A stretch of DNA of 64,000 bases from Prosopocoilus inquinatus. Taxonomy: Eukaryota > Arthropoda > Insecta > Coleoptera > Lucanidae. The stretch spans positions 37,248,101 to 37,312,100 of the forward strand of contig CM069872.1 of NCBI GenBank assembly GCA_036172665.1. Direction: 5' to 3'. The notes below the pieces were generated by a model. It ran no database searches. It saw only the letters and a program-made list of their open reading frames with translations, and was not told where the DNA came from. Below, one piece after another: positions 32,030 to 44,068 of the stretch; the first letter of the stretch is position 1, and each line of letters opens with the position of its first letter. Both the position numbers and the translations under genes were made by a program.

Positions 32030-33560
32030 GCAGTACCTATTGCCTCTTCTTATCGGTCTTATTTCGGATCTCTCTGACGATATATGCATCTTCCCCATAC
32101 TTAAAGTTGACTTTCCTACCCGGAAATCATGTTTGTTGTCACTAAATGCATTTCTGTCATCTATCTACTTATGTAGCCTCTCCCTTACAAGAGTCTCTAG
32201 GGCCTTCCCTGTTACATCAAGCAAGCAAATAGGTCTATAGATAGTCTCCTCATTATCTGTCTTCCTTGGCTTTTCCACAAGTACTAGTCTGACTGTTTCC
32301 ACTGCTTTTCATTCTTTCGGGAAAAACCCTTCTTCCAGCTATCATTGAATACTCACAGAAAAATTGCATGGTTCGCCATCACGCTGACTTTGATTATCTC
32401 CGGTGGTATGTTGTCCTGACCGGAGGCTTTGGGGTTCTTGATTCTCCCCGGGGCTCTGATCAATTCCTCTTGTGTAAATCTAAGTTCTTCCAGGTCTTTG
32501 TTTTTGCATCTGGGCGTAATACGCTTCTTCTCCTTCGCTATTGGAAATAGTTTCTGGATCTGTTTTGTTAGCTCCTCTTGGTTTAATTGCGTACTCGGCT
32601 TCAAGTTCAGTTTGTCTCTATCTTGTAAACCTTTCCCCAGGAGTCGTGCTGAAGTTCAGAGCGCAAATTGTCCCAACATCTTTCTTTCTCTTTCCGTATG
32701 GCTTCATTCAACCTGAGTTTAGTCTCCTGATTCCATGCAATCCGTCGGTCCGTTTCCGCGGATCGATGGAGTCGAATAGCTTTCCTCCTTAACGTGATGC
32801 AGGTCTTCTCCATTTCTGCAATGGCATCAGTCCACCAATATGGTGGAGTGTTCTTGTATTGTCCTTTTCTGGGTTTCTCACTCTTCTTTCTTGCACTTGT
32901 TTTACCTTCTCTGCAATTTTTTGCACGCCATCTAGAGTGACTCGCCATCCTTCGCCAGTTTTGCTTTCTCGCCTGAGGCTCGTTTTGTTCTGCTTTATCT
33001 GGAAGGTGATTGTCGCCGAGGCTTTCCACCTCCTCAGCAACCCTCCAGTTTATGATTCAGCTTACCATCTAATTTGAGGCGAGGATCAGGTTTACATGTG
33101 ACTTTCCCCTCGTACTCATTAATGTAGGGGTGTTTCCAGTATTCATCACTACAAGGTTATTTGCACTTATCCATTCCTCCATTACTCTCCCTCTTCCGTT
33201 AGAGACATCTTTCTGAACCGAAAGCATTCGAGCATTGAAGTCTCCAGTGACTTACCCACGTTTCTTATGCGGTCTCCCAACATGGCAAGCCACTCCTTAA
33301 ATTCCCGTATTTGTTTATTTGGGAAGAAATAACAATTAAAAACAACACAAATTGCATAAATACCCGTTTCCTATAGCACAGATTCTGTAGCTTCGGCCCA
33401 AAAGGGTGAAAGTATCACAGTCTTTATCACAGTTTAAGTATTTCGCCCTCTTGTGGCTGGGCTCTTGCCCTAGCACCACATCTATCCTATCCTCAGATCT
33501 CATCTGATTTAGGAGATCCAAGGCTTCCGCATGCCTGTTCTTGTTCAGTTGCATAACCCT
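32030..33560 (-). pseudogene. R1/LOA-type LINE ORF2 relic: endonuclease plus reverse transcriptase start
   Basis: Minus strand in order: an APE-like endonuclease start (MQLNKNRHAEALDLL, DVVLGQEP, 33554-33336), the endonuclease end near 33060-33190 (NTGNTPTLMSTRGKSHVNL), a linker with PPYWWTDAIAEMEKTC (32607-33029), the pre-RT motif NPKASGQDNIPPEIIK (32353-32604) and RT block IYRPICLLDVTGKALETL (about 32250-32180). This order is typical of R1-group elements, which use ORF2 for target-primed reverse transcription. Multiple frameshifts and stops break it, and the catalytic half of the RT is missing. Confidence 0.8.
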
Positions 33561-34066
33561 GATGAACGCAGAAGGGTGTCCATTTTATTTTATTTATTGT
33601 TTCCCGCCATTTTTAGAGCTACTTGCCCATGTCGCTCCTCACGCTCTTACGTCGACAACTGTCTCGCGCTTGAGGAGCCATTGGGATTTCTCGTACAATT
33701 GGTCCACTTTTTGGGCTATTTGCCCTCGATCTGTTTGCTAGCATAGTCATGCTTTCATGCCCAGCTATTTCCATCGCTTCTGGTAGAGCGACGAGGATTC
33801 TCGTGCAGGTACGCACAAGTTAGGGCTAACCGCTATAGGATTGTTCGTTCTGTTTCTATACTTTCATGCTCCATCACTTCCTCTCGTGTTTGTAGGACCG
33901 TCGGGGTTTCACGAGTAAGTGAAGCAGTGATTGGACTATTCATCCTAGGACTCCTTGTCTCCATCTCTACTTTTCCTTGTCCCGCAGCTTTCCCCGCGTC
34001 TGATGGACCATCGATGTTCCTCGCTCAGGTATTTCTTGCTCCTTAATGGCCTCCTTCTTGCTCTCT
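33561..34066 (-). pseudogene. Probable ORF1/leader region of the R1-like LINE
   Basis: This lies between the endonuclease start and the zinc-knuckle block of the same element. A minus frame at 33619-33816 (65 codons) has the basic, Ser/Arg-rich composition often seen in R1-type ORF1 proteins but no diagnostic motif. Assigned by position only. Confidence 0.4.
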
Positions 34067-34327
34067 TTAAAGCACTTTGGAAATAGGGGCATTTACCTGT
34101 TCCGGCCTTATGTCAATTTGTGTTACACAACGAGCAGGCAGGTTGCCAGGTCTTTGCCATGAGGCCCTTCTGGCGCCGCAATTATGACGGCATTCTGTTC
34201 TAACTAGTCCGTTGCATTTCTCAAAACTAGGCGCATAAGACCAACATCTTTTACATCTCGCCATAAAAATGAGGCTGGATTTCTTGACAATTAGTCTTCC
34301 TTGGCCCTTGCTGAACTCCATCAGCAA
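34067..34327 (-). pseudogene. R1-like LINE ORF1 zinc-knuckle fragment
   Basis: The minus frame contains ARCKRCWSYAPSFEKC, RTECRHNCG and LPARCV, a degenerate series of gag-like CCHC knuckles as found at the C-terminus of R1/jockey ORF1 proteins, which bind element RNA. Several knuckle His/Gly positions have been lost. It sits upstream of ORF2 in the expected order. Confidence 0.55.
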
Positions 34328-36611
34328 GAATGGTAATTATAGCTTAAATTATTTAATATTTATTATAACTTGTATGACTTGTAAAATTTTTGACTATTAG
34401 ATTAGATATATTAGTTTTGTACCTACTTTTAAAAAGTTTGTATTCTGGTCAAATACACATAGGACATTTTTGTCTGACTGGTTTGATTGTTGTATTCTAA
34501 AGGGACATTTCGATGAGATATGGATAAGGTGTATTGCCTGACCGATCCCACCGTTTCATGATATCCTAGGATATCCTTGTCTATGGTATTCCGAAATTTG
34601 TTAGCGTAAAGTTCGAGAATAACTATCGATTTCACGTTAATTGTAGCAACTAATTATAAACGTTTGCCACCTCTTTTCTCATATACTCACACAAAATTGG
34701 GTCGATTTCTGCGAGACACGGGCATAGATGCATTGTCTTAAGCGGTTTATCAGAACCGGAACCTTCAAAATACAGTTGTTTGCGGTAACAAAGAAATCGA
34801 GAATAATTATCTTTACCGTATCATTCGCAGGAAGGCAATGGGCTCCCTTAAATTCATTTCTTTCAGATACATAAATACATAAAATTAAACAGTTCTCAAG
34901 AAAAAAAAATATTTTGGCGTCAAAAGTCAAATTCAAACGCAGTGCGGTCATATTGTGATGTCATTTTATCCGCACGGTTATTGGCTATTACACGTTAAGT
35001 GTCTTGTATATTATACTTCGATGTATTGTATCAAATCGTAGTTTCACAATTTCACGCTTCACAAAGAAAAGCGGCAGCCAAGAAATCGACCTTTTCGTAG
35101 ACACCTCGCCGACGCGCTCGTTTCAATGAATCTCAGTTAAAGAAAAAAGTGTGCTATTTGCGGTTTTAGAAATTATAAAAAAAGATAGATCAGGGATTAA
35201 TATTATTGGTTATAAATTGTAGATCTTGTTATGCGATTGGCTAATAATATTAAAGTATTTCTCTTTCTGTTACATACGAAGGAGTATAAATTGTTCCACG
35301 TGGACTGGAAAATGTCTGTATAAATTAAATTGAGGCGTTGTATCTTCTCATACTGCAATTTCAAAGTGATACTACGACTTGATAAAGTACAATTTACTAT
35401 ACTCTGACGTCAAAATATGGTAATGAGATTAAATTTTGCGACTGCCGGCAGTTGACCTGGTAAGTTTGGGGAAATCAGAAAGTTAGACGCACTGAACAAC
35501 AATAGAAACACTGCCAGCCTCAATAAATATACAAATGCCGTATATTTCTATTAATGTTTACTTGCCATCACGGTGTAATAAAACCATAAAACTCAATGGA
35601 GAAGTAGCATCAAAAGAAAGTCGGGTAGCACATGGTGGTAGAATAAATCGAATCGGCTTTTGTTCGGTAATGCACGAATACACACAAATACATGTTTTAC
35701 GGCGCAGCGTTCTCCAGTTAGATCTATTGACGTCACAGATTCGTGTGCGCGACAATTTTAGCTTTTCAAACGTTTATTAATTTTAAACTCGAATATCTCA
35801 TAACAGAATTTCCTAATTCTAAACAACTTTTCTTAATAACTTTTCGTGATTAAGCAAGACCTTATACGTTTTCTTCATTTTTTTACAATTTGTTTTTGAT
35901 CGCAGTAGCCCATGGTTTGTAACGCAAAAGATTTTAAAATCAGAAAATATCGGTTCTAAAAGGAAGTACAAATAGGAAAAATGTAAAATCCATCCCTTAA
36001 TAAATAAAAAATTAACTTTAAAGGAAAGTTTTCGTATACGGTCCGATAATTGTCTACAATATAAAATATTATATTCGTATACGGTACGATAATATAAATG
36101 ATTGATTTCTTACTCCTCCGATCTGATGCTGGACATGAGGAAGCTCATTTCCTCACGCAGAAATTTCAGGGCTCCAATATTCAGAACTTCAAACGACAAA
36201 CGCAAAATCCCTCCAAACGACAAACGCAAAAATTACTCTCGGCTCCAATAGTCATTCCTTCACAACGCAAAATTTTCACAGCTCCTTTCCTTCAAACGAG
36301 ACAACGCAAAATCCGGCAAAAACTTCGCTTAAATGACAAACCGCTTCATCCGAATCATTCGGGGTTAGAAAATGCAGCAGCACCCAGCAATGTCCACTAA
36401 AAAAACTTCCGATAGTAGAAAAACTCTGCGTAAATAACAAAAGAATGTTTTCTTAATCAACTAATTTAAAGTACAAGGCTGGCACTTACAGTCTTTTTGC
36501 TAATTTTTCTGAAGAAGAATGTAGCCGATCACGTGCTTGTGTGTAAATGTTTGCGGCAGGGAGTAAACCTGACGTGGACGACACAGTAGAACGTACGATG
36601 AACAGGCGTTC
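34328..36611. other. Mostly unassigned stretch
   Basis: TCGTATACGGT(C/A)CGATAAT occurs twice, near 36032 and 36075. CAAACGACAAACGCAAAA-like phrases repeat at 36190-36310. Positions 35880-35912 weakly resemble the retrozyme 3' end on the minus strand. Short frames (34679-34951, 35535-35780, 36098-36400) have no recognisable domain. Confidence 0.4.
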
Positions 36612-36804
36612 AACTATATAGAGCAGCGATGCCCTCGGGCGCTCCGAAAGCACTATCCCCACTCTTGTTTGTTTCGGGAAAAGGAGAATTCATTCATACA
36701 GAAGTGCGCGGAAAATAAATACGTAATAAATACAGCGACCGCAGTTGTAATGCCTAGTGCGGTAGGGGTACGCTTCCCCGCTGGCGGTCATCCCTGATAT
36801 AGAG
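36612..36804. mobile_element. Short dispersed element, copy 2
   Basis: Second copy of the element at 30889-31092. Ends ACTATATAGAGCAGCGATG and CATCCCTGATATAGAG form an imperfect inverted repeat, supporting a MITE. Confidence 0.6.
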
Positions 36805-39800
36805 AATTTGCTAAGCTGTCAGCCCCAACAAAAAAGCAAAAACTGTATTCGCAAACCACGCGTTTGCAGATGGAGGCACCGGAATCACAATGTCATCAGA
36901 TGAACTCCAAAGGGAAGGAAAATACGTCACGAAAAATCCTACGTAATTTTCGCTTACGTCAAATAAAGTTTCGATAAATATATTGATTTATTTGACCGAA
37001 ATTCCCGAAAATTAGAGCAGTATGATAACAGAGTATGATTGAATAAAGGTTCGTTACTTAGATGACAACGTCCGCAATACAATTGAACCTAGAACAAAAA
37101 TCGCGAGAAATAACAATTTCAACGAAGAATAAAAGTATGTAAAGTAACGGTCAGTGATAAAGTTTTTTAAATACCGAACGCAGTTATCCAGCGAATGAAC
37201 GTTCTTGGCGAGGGTCCGTTCGTGCATAAAATGACACATTTAATTCACTAGAATTAGAAAGGTTCGTTACCAAACGGACGTTCACAAACGCGGTGCATAA
37301 ACTCAGTCTTAGTTTTTAATAAATCAAAAAGTTGAAGTATGATTAAGGTCACCATTTATTTTTCATTAAAAAAACGGAGCGACCTTGAAAAACAAACAAA
37401 GAGAAACTTATGATGAGACCCATCTATGGATTTTTAGAGAAATTATGTACCTATTTTTCGTTTTTTTTCAGTGATATTTGCTGTGATTTCCTTTACCTAT
37501 GATATAAAAGGTAAGTAGAAATTTTACAATTTATGAAACAAAAATGTCATGGATAATAATAATTGGGGGTCAAAAACGTTTTGTGTCAAAAAATGAGTAG
37601 ATTTGAAGCGAAAACTGAAACCTAGCACGAATTTGAAAAAAGGAGTAATCTGCTATTTAGAAAAATAAGTTTATCATCACTGAATGAAACTGAAAATATC
37701 ATTTAATTAAAACTAAATTCTTTACTTTTACTTTACTAAGATTTTCAAAACGAAACATTGTTGCGAGTGATATCTCGGGGACAACGGGACAACGTCTTGA
37801 AAGAACGGTGCTGTCCCGTTGAAAATGGGACGTATGGTCACCTAAGTATGGTTGAGTTTCTAAACAAACACTTTGTCTTGGATATTGAAGTGTTCGTAGG
37901 ACAATTTCAGCAAATTAATTTAACATTAGAGTTATAAAAGGTAAAAAAATATTTTTTAAAAATTAATTAAATGCAGAAGAGAAAAGGTATATTCAAGTTC
38001 GTTTGTATTCGACGGCTTTATTTAGATAATTAAAAATATTAAGTTAGAGTACAAAGGGAAATGTGATTCCTTTGAAGTTGATTTATTTTATTACACTTTT
38101 AATATACGAATTTAGTTTTGAAAACCTGAACGAAATGTTGGCGCCTCCGCCATATTTGCATGATTTTAATTTTACGATGTAACTTCCGTCGTAATAAAAT
38201 AATTTCGGCGAAGGTCGCGTGTTCATAGTACGCAATAAAGCAGAGAATATTTGCATTCCAAAAACATACAATTACGCCAAAGCTATAAAGCATCCGGTTT
38301 ATAGTGGAGCATGCAGCGAGAGGGCGCGCTTTTCTTATCACAATTAAACACATCTAATTCAGACGTGTGGAGTTGGCGCAATTTCGCGATGAAAAACGGC
38401 TTCACTAATAGAATTGTAAGTTGCGCTCTTGCGTTTAAAAATATGTGAGTTATCAGATCGCAGGTGTACAAGTTCAGCAATGCCAAGCGCGCACAATAAT
38501 ATTAATACATCACGCTAGCGGAGTATAAATGATAACGAGCCCGACTCAGCCGATGCGTTCAACCGTAACGCTAAATATGGTGACGCAGTTCATTGATTTA
38601 AATAAATTCCAACCGTGCTGAACGCCCGTTATATATATGCCATATTCTTCGTAATTGCCCCCACAAAATTAACAAATGAATTATGAAAATGTTTCGCACA
38701 AAAATAACATAAAATTTCGTTCCATTTTTTTTTCTTGAGAACCAGACCATACATAACATCTTTCCTTCTACTATCAATCATTGTTTTAAGTTTCCCTTCA
38801 TTTTTCTTCCCCTTATTACACTTGTCCAAAGAAAAGCTCAACGGGATGGCCTACATTCTCCCTTCGCTTCCCTTTTTTATTATTATCGATTTCACTCAAT
38901 CAGATCATAACCATGCAAATCAAACCACTCACATTAGAAATAAGTCAGGCTATGATTTCGTTTTTTTTTTCGCTTCGAAAGAAATAGCGATGCAAACTCT
39001 ATCATCAAATGAAACGAGGCACACGAGCGAGCACACGCACGCACGTCGAACTTATCAGTTAGAAATCATACAACTTGAAATACCGACGCAAAGAAATCGT
39101 AAAAGTGTTAGGCTTGTAAGAAAAATGGAGGTGCTCCTTTACGTAAACGAAAACCTATAACAACTGGATTTGCGTCGGTGTATAATGCAAGTTCCGGCGG
39201 ACTCTTATTCCGCTCATATTTTAACAATTTGTGCGACAAGTGGAAGAAATTTCAGCTTCGATTTGGCGATAGTTTGCTTCGGCCTTATGAACACGAATTA
39301 ACGACCTAAGAGCTTCCGGATTTTATTGTCATTGAAATGCGAGAACTTTGAAATATGAGGACGATACACAGAGCTTTTACATTTTAAAAAGGCTCTCCGT
39401 CTCACGTGGGTTTCTATATCAGATGTGATTTATTTTTAATGGAGCGTTCAAGTGTGTATATATTTTTAACTTATGATGTTGTTTCATAGAGAAAAGACTT
39501 AGAAAATATGCACACATGCAAACTACGTTGAAATTTATCTTTATGATCGCTGAATTGTTTTTGAGTAAAACATTCTTGAAAATATATTTAAAACTTGTTG
39601 TATTCTGGAACTTTATCTAAAGTCTTTAAAATACACGTACAATTTTTGTTATACATGTAACCGCACTTATTCAAATTTAATTATATTTTTAATTGAATTG
39701 TTTCTTCTTCTTGATTCAATTAAATTGAATAAGTAATACTAATAAAGATTAGTAAATGAGACAATGGTTTAAAAGTTAAATAAAAAATTGAGATTATCCT

Positions 39801-40299
39801 TCAAATATGCATTTATGTGTACCCTAAGTGTTTCGTGTATTTCAGTAATTTTGATTTATTAATTTTTTTAATTCTTTAACTATAACTATTCAAGATATTA
39901 TTGGCATCAATTTAATTAATGCGTATGTTAGGTTTTGTAGTAACAATCAACAATTACCTTATACAAACTTCTAGATCGCTTAATGGATTGTAAAGCGTAC
40001 AGTTTCACTTTTCTTATTATTTTTATATCAAGTTTTAAAATTTTGTAATCAAGTTATAAGTTGCTAAGTTGCTTTTATCTTGATTTTCCGAAGATAACAT
40101 TGTATGAAGAAAACTGGAAAATTAAATTATTATAACCATGTACTTAATAAGCTGCTATTTTTAGGCGACAATACGCGAGATAAACTGAGATATACAAAAA
40201 AGAAACAATAGTGGACCCAACTTACTACCCTGCGAAGTACTCATTTAACATTTTACACTCTTGCCGCAATCATTCCTTTAAATTGAAGATCTGGGATAC
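36805..40299. other. Long AT-rich stretch without recognised genes
   Basis: AAAGGTTCGTTAC occurs near 37046 and 37257. A GGGACAACG...GTCCCGTTG patch near 37780-37830 may be a worn transposon end. The 141-codon plus frame at 38735-39160 is low-complexity and overlaps a minus frame; I do not support it as a gene. Confidence 0.4.
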
Positions 40300-40365
40300 G
40301 GAATATTATAAACAAATCAGAGAATCTAGCTAGGAATATTATAAACAAATCAGAGAATCTAGCTG
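40300..40365. repeat. Tandem duplication, 2 x 33 bp
   Basis: GGAATATTATAAACAAATCA followed by GAGAATCTAGCT occurs twice back to back with at most one difference. Recent slippage duplication. Confidence 0.9.
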
Positions 40366-41364
40366 TATTATTCAGTGTCATTAAATGTTTTTGCTAAGTG
40401 AATCTGAATGATCACTGCATTATGAAACAATTCTTATGAAACGATGATCAACGATGACTTGTTTAAGTCGCTTTACAGTTCCCAATTTTCGTTGAGGGCA
40501 ATAAATGATTGCAGCGATTCGTATTACGCGCATGCGCAATAATTGTATTTTGATCAACTGAGTCAAGGTTCATTGCAATTGCAGAAAGAGCTCCAAACCT
40601 ATTCTTTTCATTGCAGGGGCGATTCTGTTTGTAATTATTGAAGTACCAACTTCATAAAATAAAAAAAAATAAAATATATGACAACAATATAACTTTAACG
40701 TGTTTAATTTTGTGCGTTGAAGAGAAATTTACAATTACTAATCTATTTATTAACTTTTATTGTTTTTAAAGTAACTTTTTTTATAAAAGCATTTTTAATC
40801 CTTCTTCATTATTCATCAATTCCTTAATATGCCGTAATCTTAAATACATATTTTAGTTTTTCGTTTATAATTTTGTTATCTCTTTCTTGCATCTTTTATA
40901 ATCTTCATGTGCTTCCTCGTCATGTTTGAAAGACCTGCTTGAAGAGAATTTCCAAGTCAATCTGAACCATCTGAAAGAATTTGGTACTTGTTTATTTACT
41001 TCTCTATCGTCACTATTTACTTTTTCGTATTTCGCCCATTTGTGCAATATTCTGTTCCAATGATAATCAGTTTCTTTTACCTCAGTATTGTCCATTTCTT
41101 ATTACTTTATTCTCTTTTCATTTCATTTTTCAGTTTAAACTTGTATTTTACGTTAATTTCTTGTGACTTAAATTTAAGCATATTTTTCCATTACTAACTT
41201 AACATTGTTAACTTACTTTTATTCATAAATGTTTCTCTTTTGTGACTCAATTTTTCCGTTTGTTCAACATAAAACATTTATATTTTATCTGCATTTTTCA
41301 GCTCTACTTTTAAATTGATGTTTTCTTTTTATAAAATCATGCAATTCAACTCGGGTAAGCTGAT
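40366..41364. other. AT-rich spacer
   Basis: No supported feature. A Gypsy LTR might be expected here, but I could not define one. Confidence 0.4.
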
Positions 41365-43580
41365 ATTATATTGGCGACAAGGAATAAACAGAAAGGAGGT
41401 AGTGCCAAAAAGAATGACGACCAGAGAGATTGCTGCAAGCTTTTCAATTGTTTGTAATTATTAATTGTTTGTAATTATTAAAAATGTTACGGAGAAGTTC
41501 CGCATAAAAGCAATGTTTTTATATCACGGTGGTCAAAACCACCAACTGCAAGATATATTTTATTCGATACCAGGAACAGATACGATATCAGCAGAAGATG
41601 CATACGCAGCTGCAAAACCGACGTTCATGAATTATTTCAAACCAAAAGAAAATACGACGTTTGAGCGACATGTTTTCATTCAATGGTTCAGCAAGAAAAT
41701 GAATCAGTGTCACAATACGTCATCAGATTAAGACAACAGTCGAAAAATTGTACTTTTGTAAATGAAAATGAGGAAATAAAAGAATAGTTGAAAAGTAATT
41801 GAATACTGTAAATCTACAGAATTACTTAAACTTTTATTGGAAAAAGGCGGAGTTGCGCTCGGCGAAATTTTGGACTTTGCTCAAGTCCTAATCAGTTCGA
41901 GTTTCGAAGTTATCAATGAAAACCAGTTCAGTAAAAACTTAACTGAAGAAGGAGGAGAAAATAGCATGTTTTCAATGCGGTAGAGAAGGACACGTCTTAT
42001 CTAATCCAAAATGTCCAGCAAAGGGGAAGAAATGCAGTTTATGCCAATGACACAACCATTTTGCGAAAGTATGCAAGTCCAAGATACGTTCGAAGGATAA
42101 CCGAGAGCACCTAAGCAACAGGCGAAATATTCAAGTCAAAGGTGAAGAAGTCTTCAGAACAAGAGGACTACGCCTTCGGTCTATTACAGCACAATTATGT
42201 CAACACAGTCGATGGTATAGTTATTAAGTGCACTGTTGGAGGAATAGATTTAGATTTTTAGTCGATTATGGCGCGATGAAGAAACGTGGAAATTTTGTAA
42301 ATACCGCAGTATAGTTTGTAATTCACGTAAAACATCGCAAAAGAAAATTTTTGCTTACATTAAAAAAAAGGCAGTAGATCTCCTGGGTGAATTTGATTGT
42401 TCTGTTTGGATTGGTCAGAAATGTATTTAAAGCGACATTTGTTATGAGAAGACACGGTCTTTAGGTCACCAAACAGCAATTGAATTAGATATTTTACAAA
42501 TCGGTACAGATTTGTAAATAAAAAACTATGGAAAATATGAAAAGCTTTTTCGCGGTATTGGTAAATTAAAACATTTTCAATAAAAAATCCAGTTTGATGA
42601 AACGTACATACCTGTTGTACAACCATAGCGTAAAATACCTTATCACTTAAAGTTTCTAGTTTAAAAAGAATTTAATACTTTGTTAGATAAAGAAGGCCCT
42701 ACTCCATGGTTGTCATCAGTTATACCTATTCTAAAGTCAAATGGGAATGTTAGACTTTGTGTCGACATGAGAAAAGCTGTTATTAGAGAAAGATATCCTA
42801 TTTCTGCTCTTGAGGAGATTCTAAGTTTAGTAAAAGGCAGTCGATAGTTCAGTACGTTGGACCTTACGCCAGCACGTCATCATATAGAACTTGAGGAAAA
42901 GTCACGCGAAATTACAACTTTTGCTAGTAATAGCGCTTTTTTATATTTATATAGATATAAACGATAGATCTTCGGTATTTCTTGTGCTCCTGAAATATAT
43001 CAGCGAATTTTGAGAACGGTCATATGTGATATGTGTCATAAATTTTCAAGACGATATTCTTATCTTTGCAAAAACAGAGCAAGAACACGATTAACGTTTA
43101 AAAATGGTCTTTGAGCGTACGTCAATAAAAGGAGTAACGTTAAGTAAAGCTAAAGGTGTTTTTAAAAGAAAGAAATTAAATTTTCTAGGTTTCCAGCTTT
43201 CAGAATATGCTTACCGTCAAATTGAGTCGAAGATTGAATCCTTTAGAAATCCTAAAACGACTGAAGAGGTTCGCAGTTTTTTGGGCGTAGTAAATTGAGG
43301 TTCACACTTTTTGGGCATAGTAAATAAAAATTTACTATGCCCAAAAAAACTGCGAACCTCTTCAGTCGTTTTGAAATAAAAGCAGCGCAAAGATGGCATG
43401 CCATTTGTAAACCTTTTCGGGAATTGACCGGACAGAATGTAACGTTTAAATGGGGAAAACCGAAGAGTATTACGTTTAATGAATTAAAGAAGCGATTGTT
43501 TGATACAAACACTTTGGGATATTAAACGATATTATGATAAAGACACGAAAACCAGAGTTATTGCTACTTCTTATAATATT
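41365..43580 (+). pseudogene. Gypsy-type LTR retrotransposon relic (gag-pol), no LTRs seen
   Basis: ATTGGCGACAAGGA at about 41371 resembles the start of a Gypsy internal region. Gag follows (41465-41731: EKFRIKAMFLYHGG, KPKENTTFERHVF) and continues in another frame. Two CCHC knuckles are at about 41967-42075 (CFQCGREGHV, CSLC). A worn protease end is near 42235. Reverse transcriptase blocks run 42690-43080 (TPWLSSVIPILKSNGNVRLC, YKRLIFGISCAPEIYQRI, catalytic FQDD at 43044-43055), then LSKAKGVFKRKKLNFLGF (43130-43200). Past an inverted duplication the RT-to-RNase H linker appears (LTGQNVTFKWG, ELKKRLF). Many frameshifts and stops; integrase not found. Confidence 0.8.
43253..43374. repeat. Inverted and tandem duplication inside the Gypsy relic
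   Basis: AAAACGACTGAAGAGGTTCG and on to TAGTAAAT (43253-43292) is repeated in part as a second direct copy and then as an inverted copy at 43333-43374. The result is three copies of the same pol segment, two direct and one inverted. Template switching during reverse transcription or replication is the likely cause. Confidence 0.8.
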
Positions 43581-43719
43581 CGTGTTCCTTTAGGTTTTAT
43601 TGATTATTTTAGGTGATACAAGTAATTAAATTCTCTGGCAAGTTTTTGTCTTTCTTAAATCGTCTCTTCATCCTATACTCATTTAATGTTATTTAATTAA
43701 TCTTTCTCACTTACAGTTT

Positions 43720-44068
43720 TTAATTCACCTTTTTAGTTTTGTAGTTAAAATTAAGGGCCGAGCAACACGAGTCGGAATTCGATGGTCAAATTCGCCTTGC
43801 ACAAGCGCAGGACAGTTTTATTCGTTTTTTAGTTTTATACACCCGTAAAACAGATTATTACCAAGTTATCAAATATTATTACGTGCAACAGCTTATTAGT
43901 TGCCCGTAGTAATATTTGGTTACGTGGTTTTTCTCTGTTTTTAGGGTGTATAAAACTAAAAAACGAATAAAACAATCCTGCGCGTGTGCAAGGCGAATTT
44001 GACCTTCGAATTCCGACTCGTGTTTCTCGGGCCATAATTATAACTACAAAACTAAAAAGTTGAATTAA
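43720..44068. mobile_element. Palindromic element, 125-bp arms
   Basis: Left arm 43720-43844 and right arm 43944-44068 are inverted copies (GGGCCGAGCAACACGAGTCG against its complement ending GGGCC). The loop itself contains an inverted pair around GCAACAGCTTATTAGTTGC, and a third copy of that loop lies at 44100-44165. No open frame of note. A foldback transposon is likely; no target duplication identified. Confidence 0.7.

Noticed and set aside
35880..35912. Retrozyme 3' end relic on the minus strand
   Set aside because: About 28 nt resemble CTGCAATCAAAAACGATTTG with several mismatches, too short and too AT-rich to distinguish from chance.
38735..39160. 141-codon plus-strand frame
   Set aside because: Low-complexity, Ser/Phe- and Thr/His-rich, overlapped by a minus frame, with no domain or splice context.
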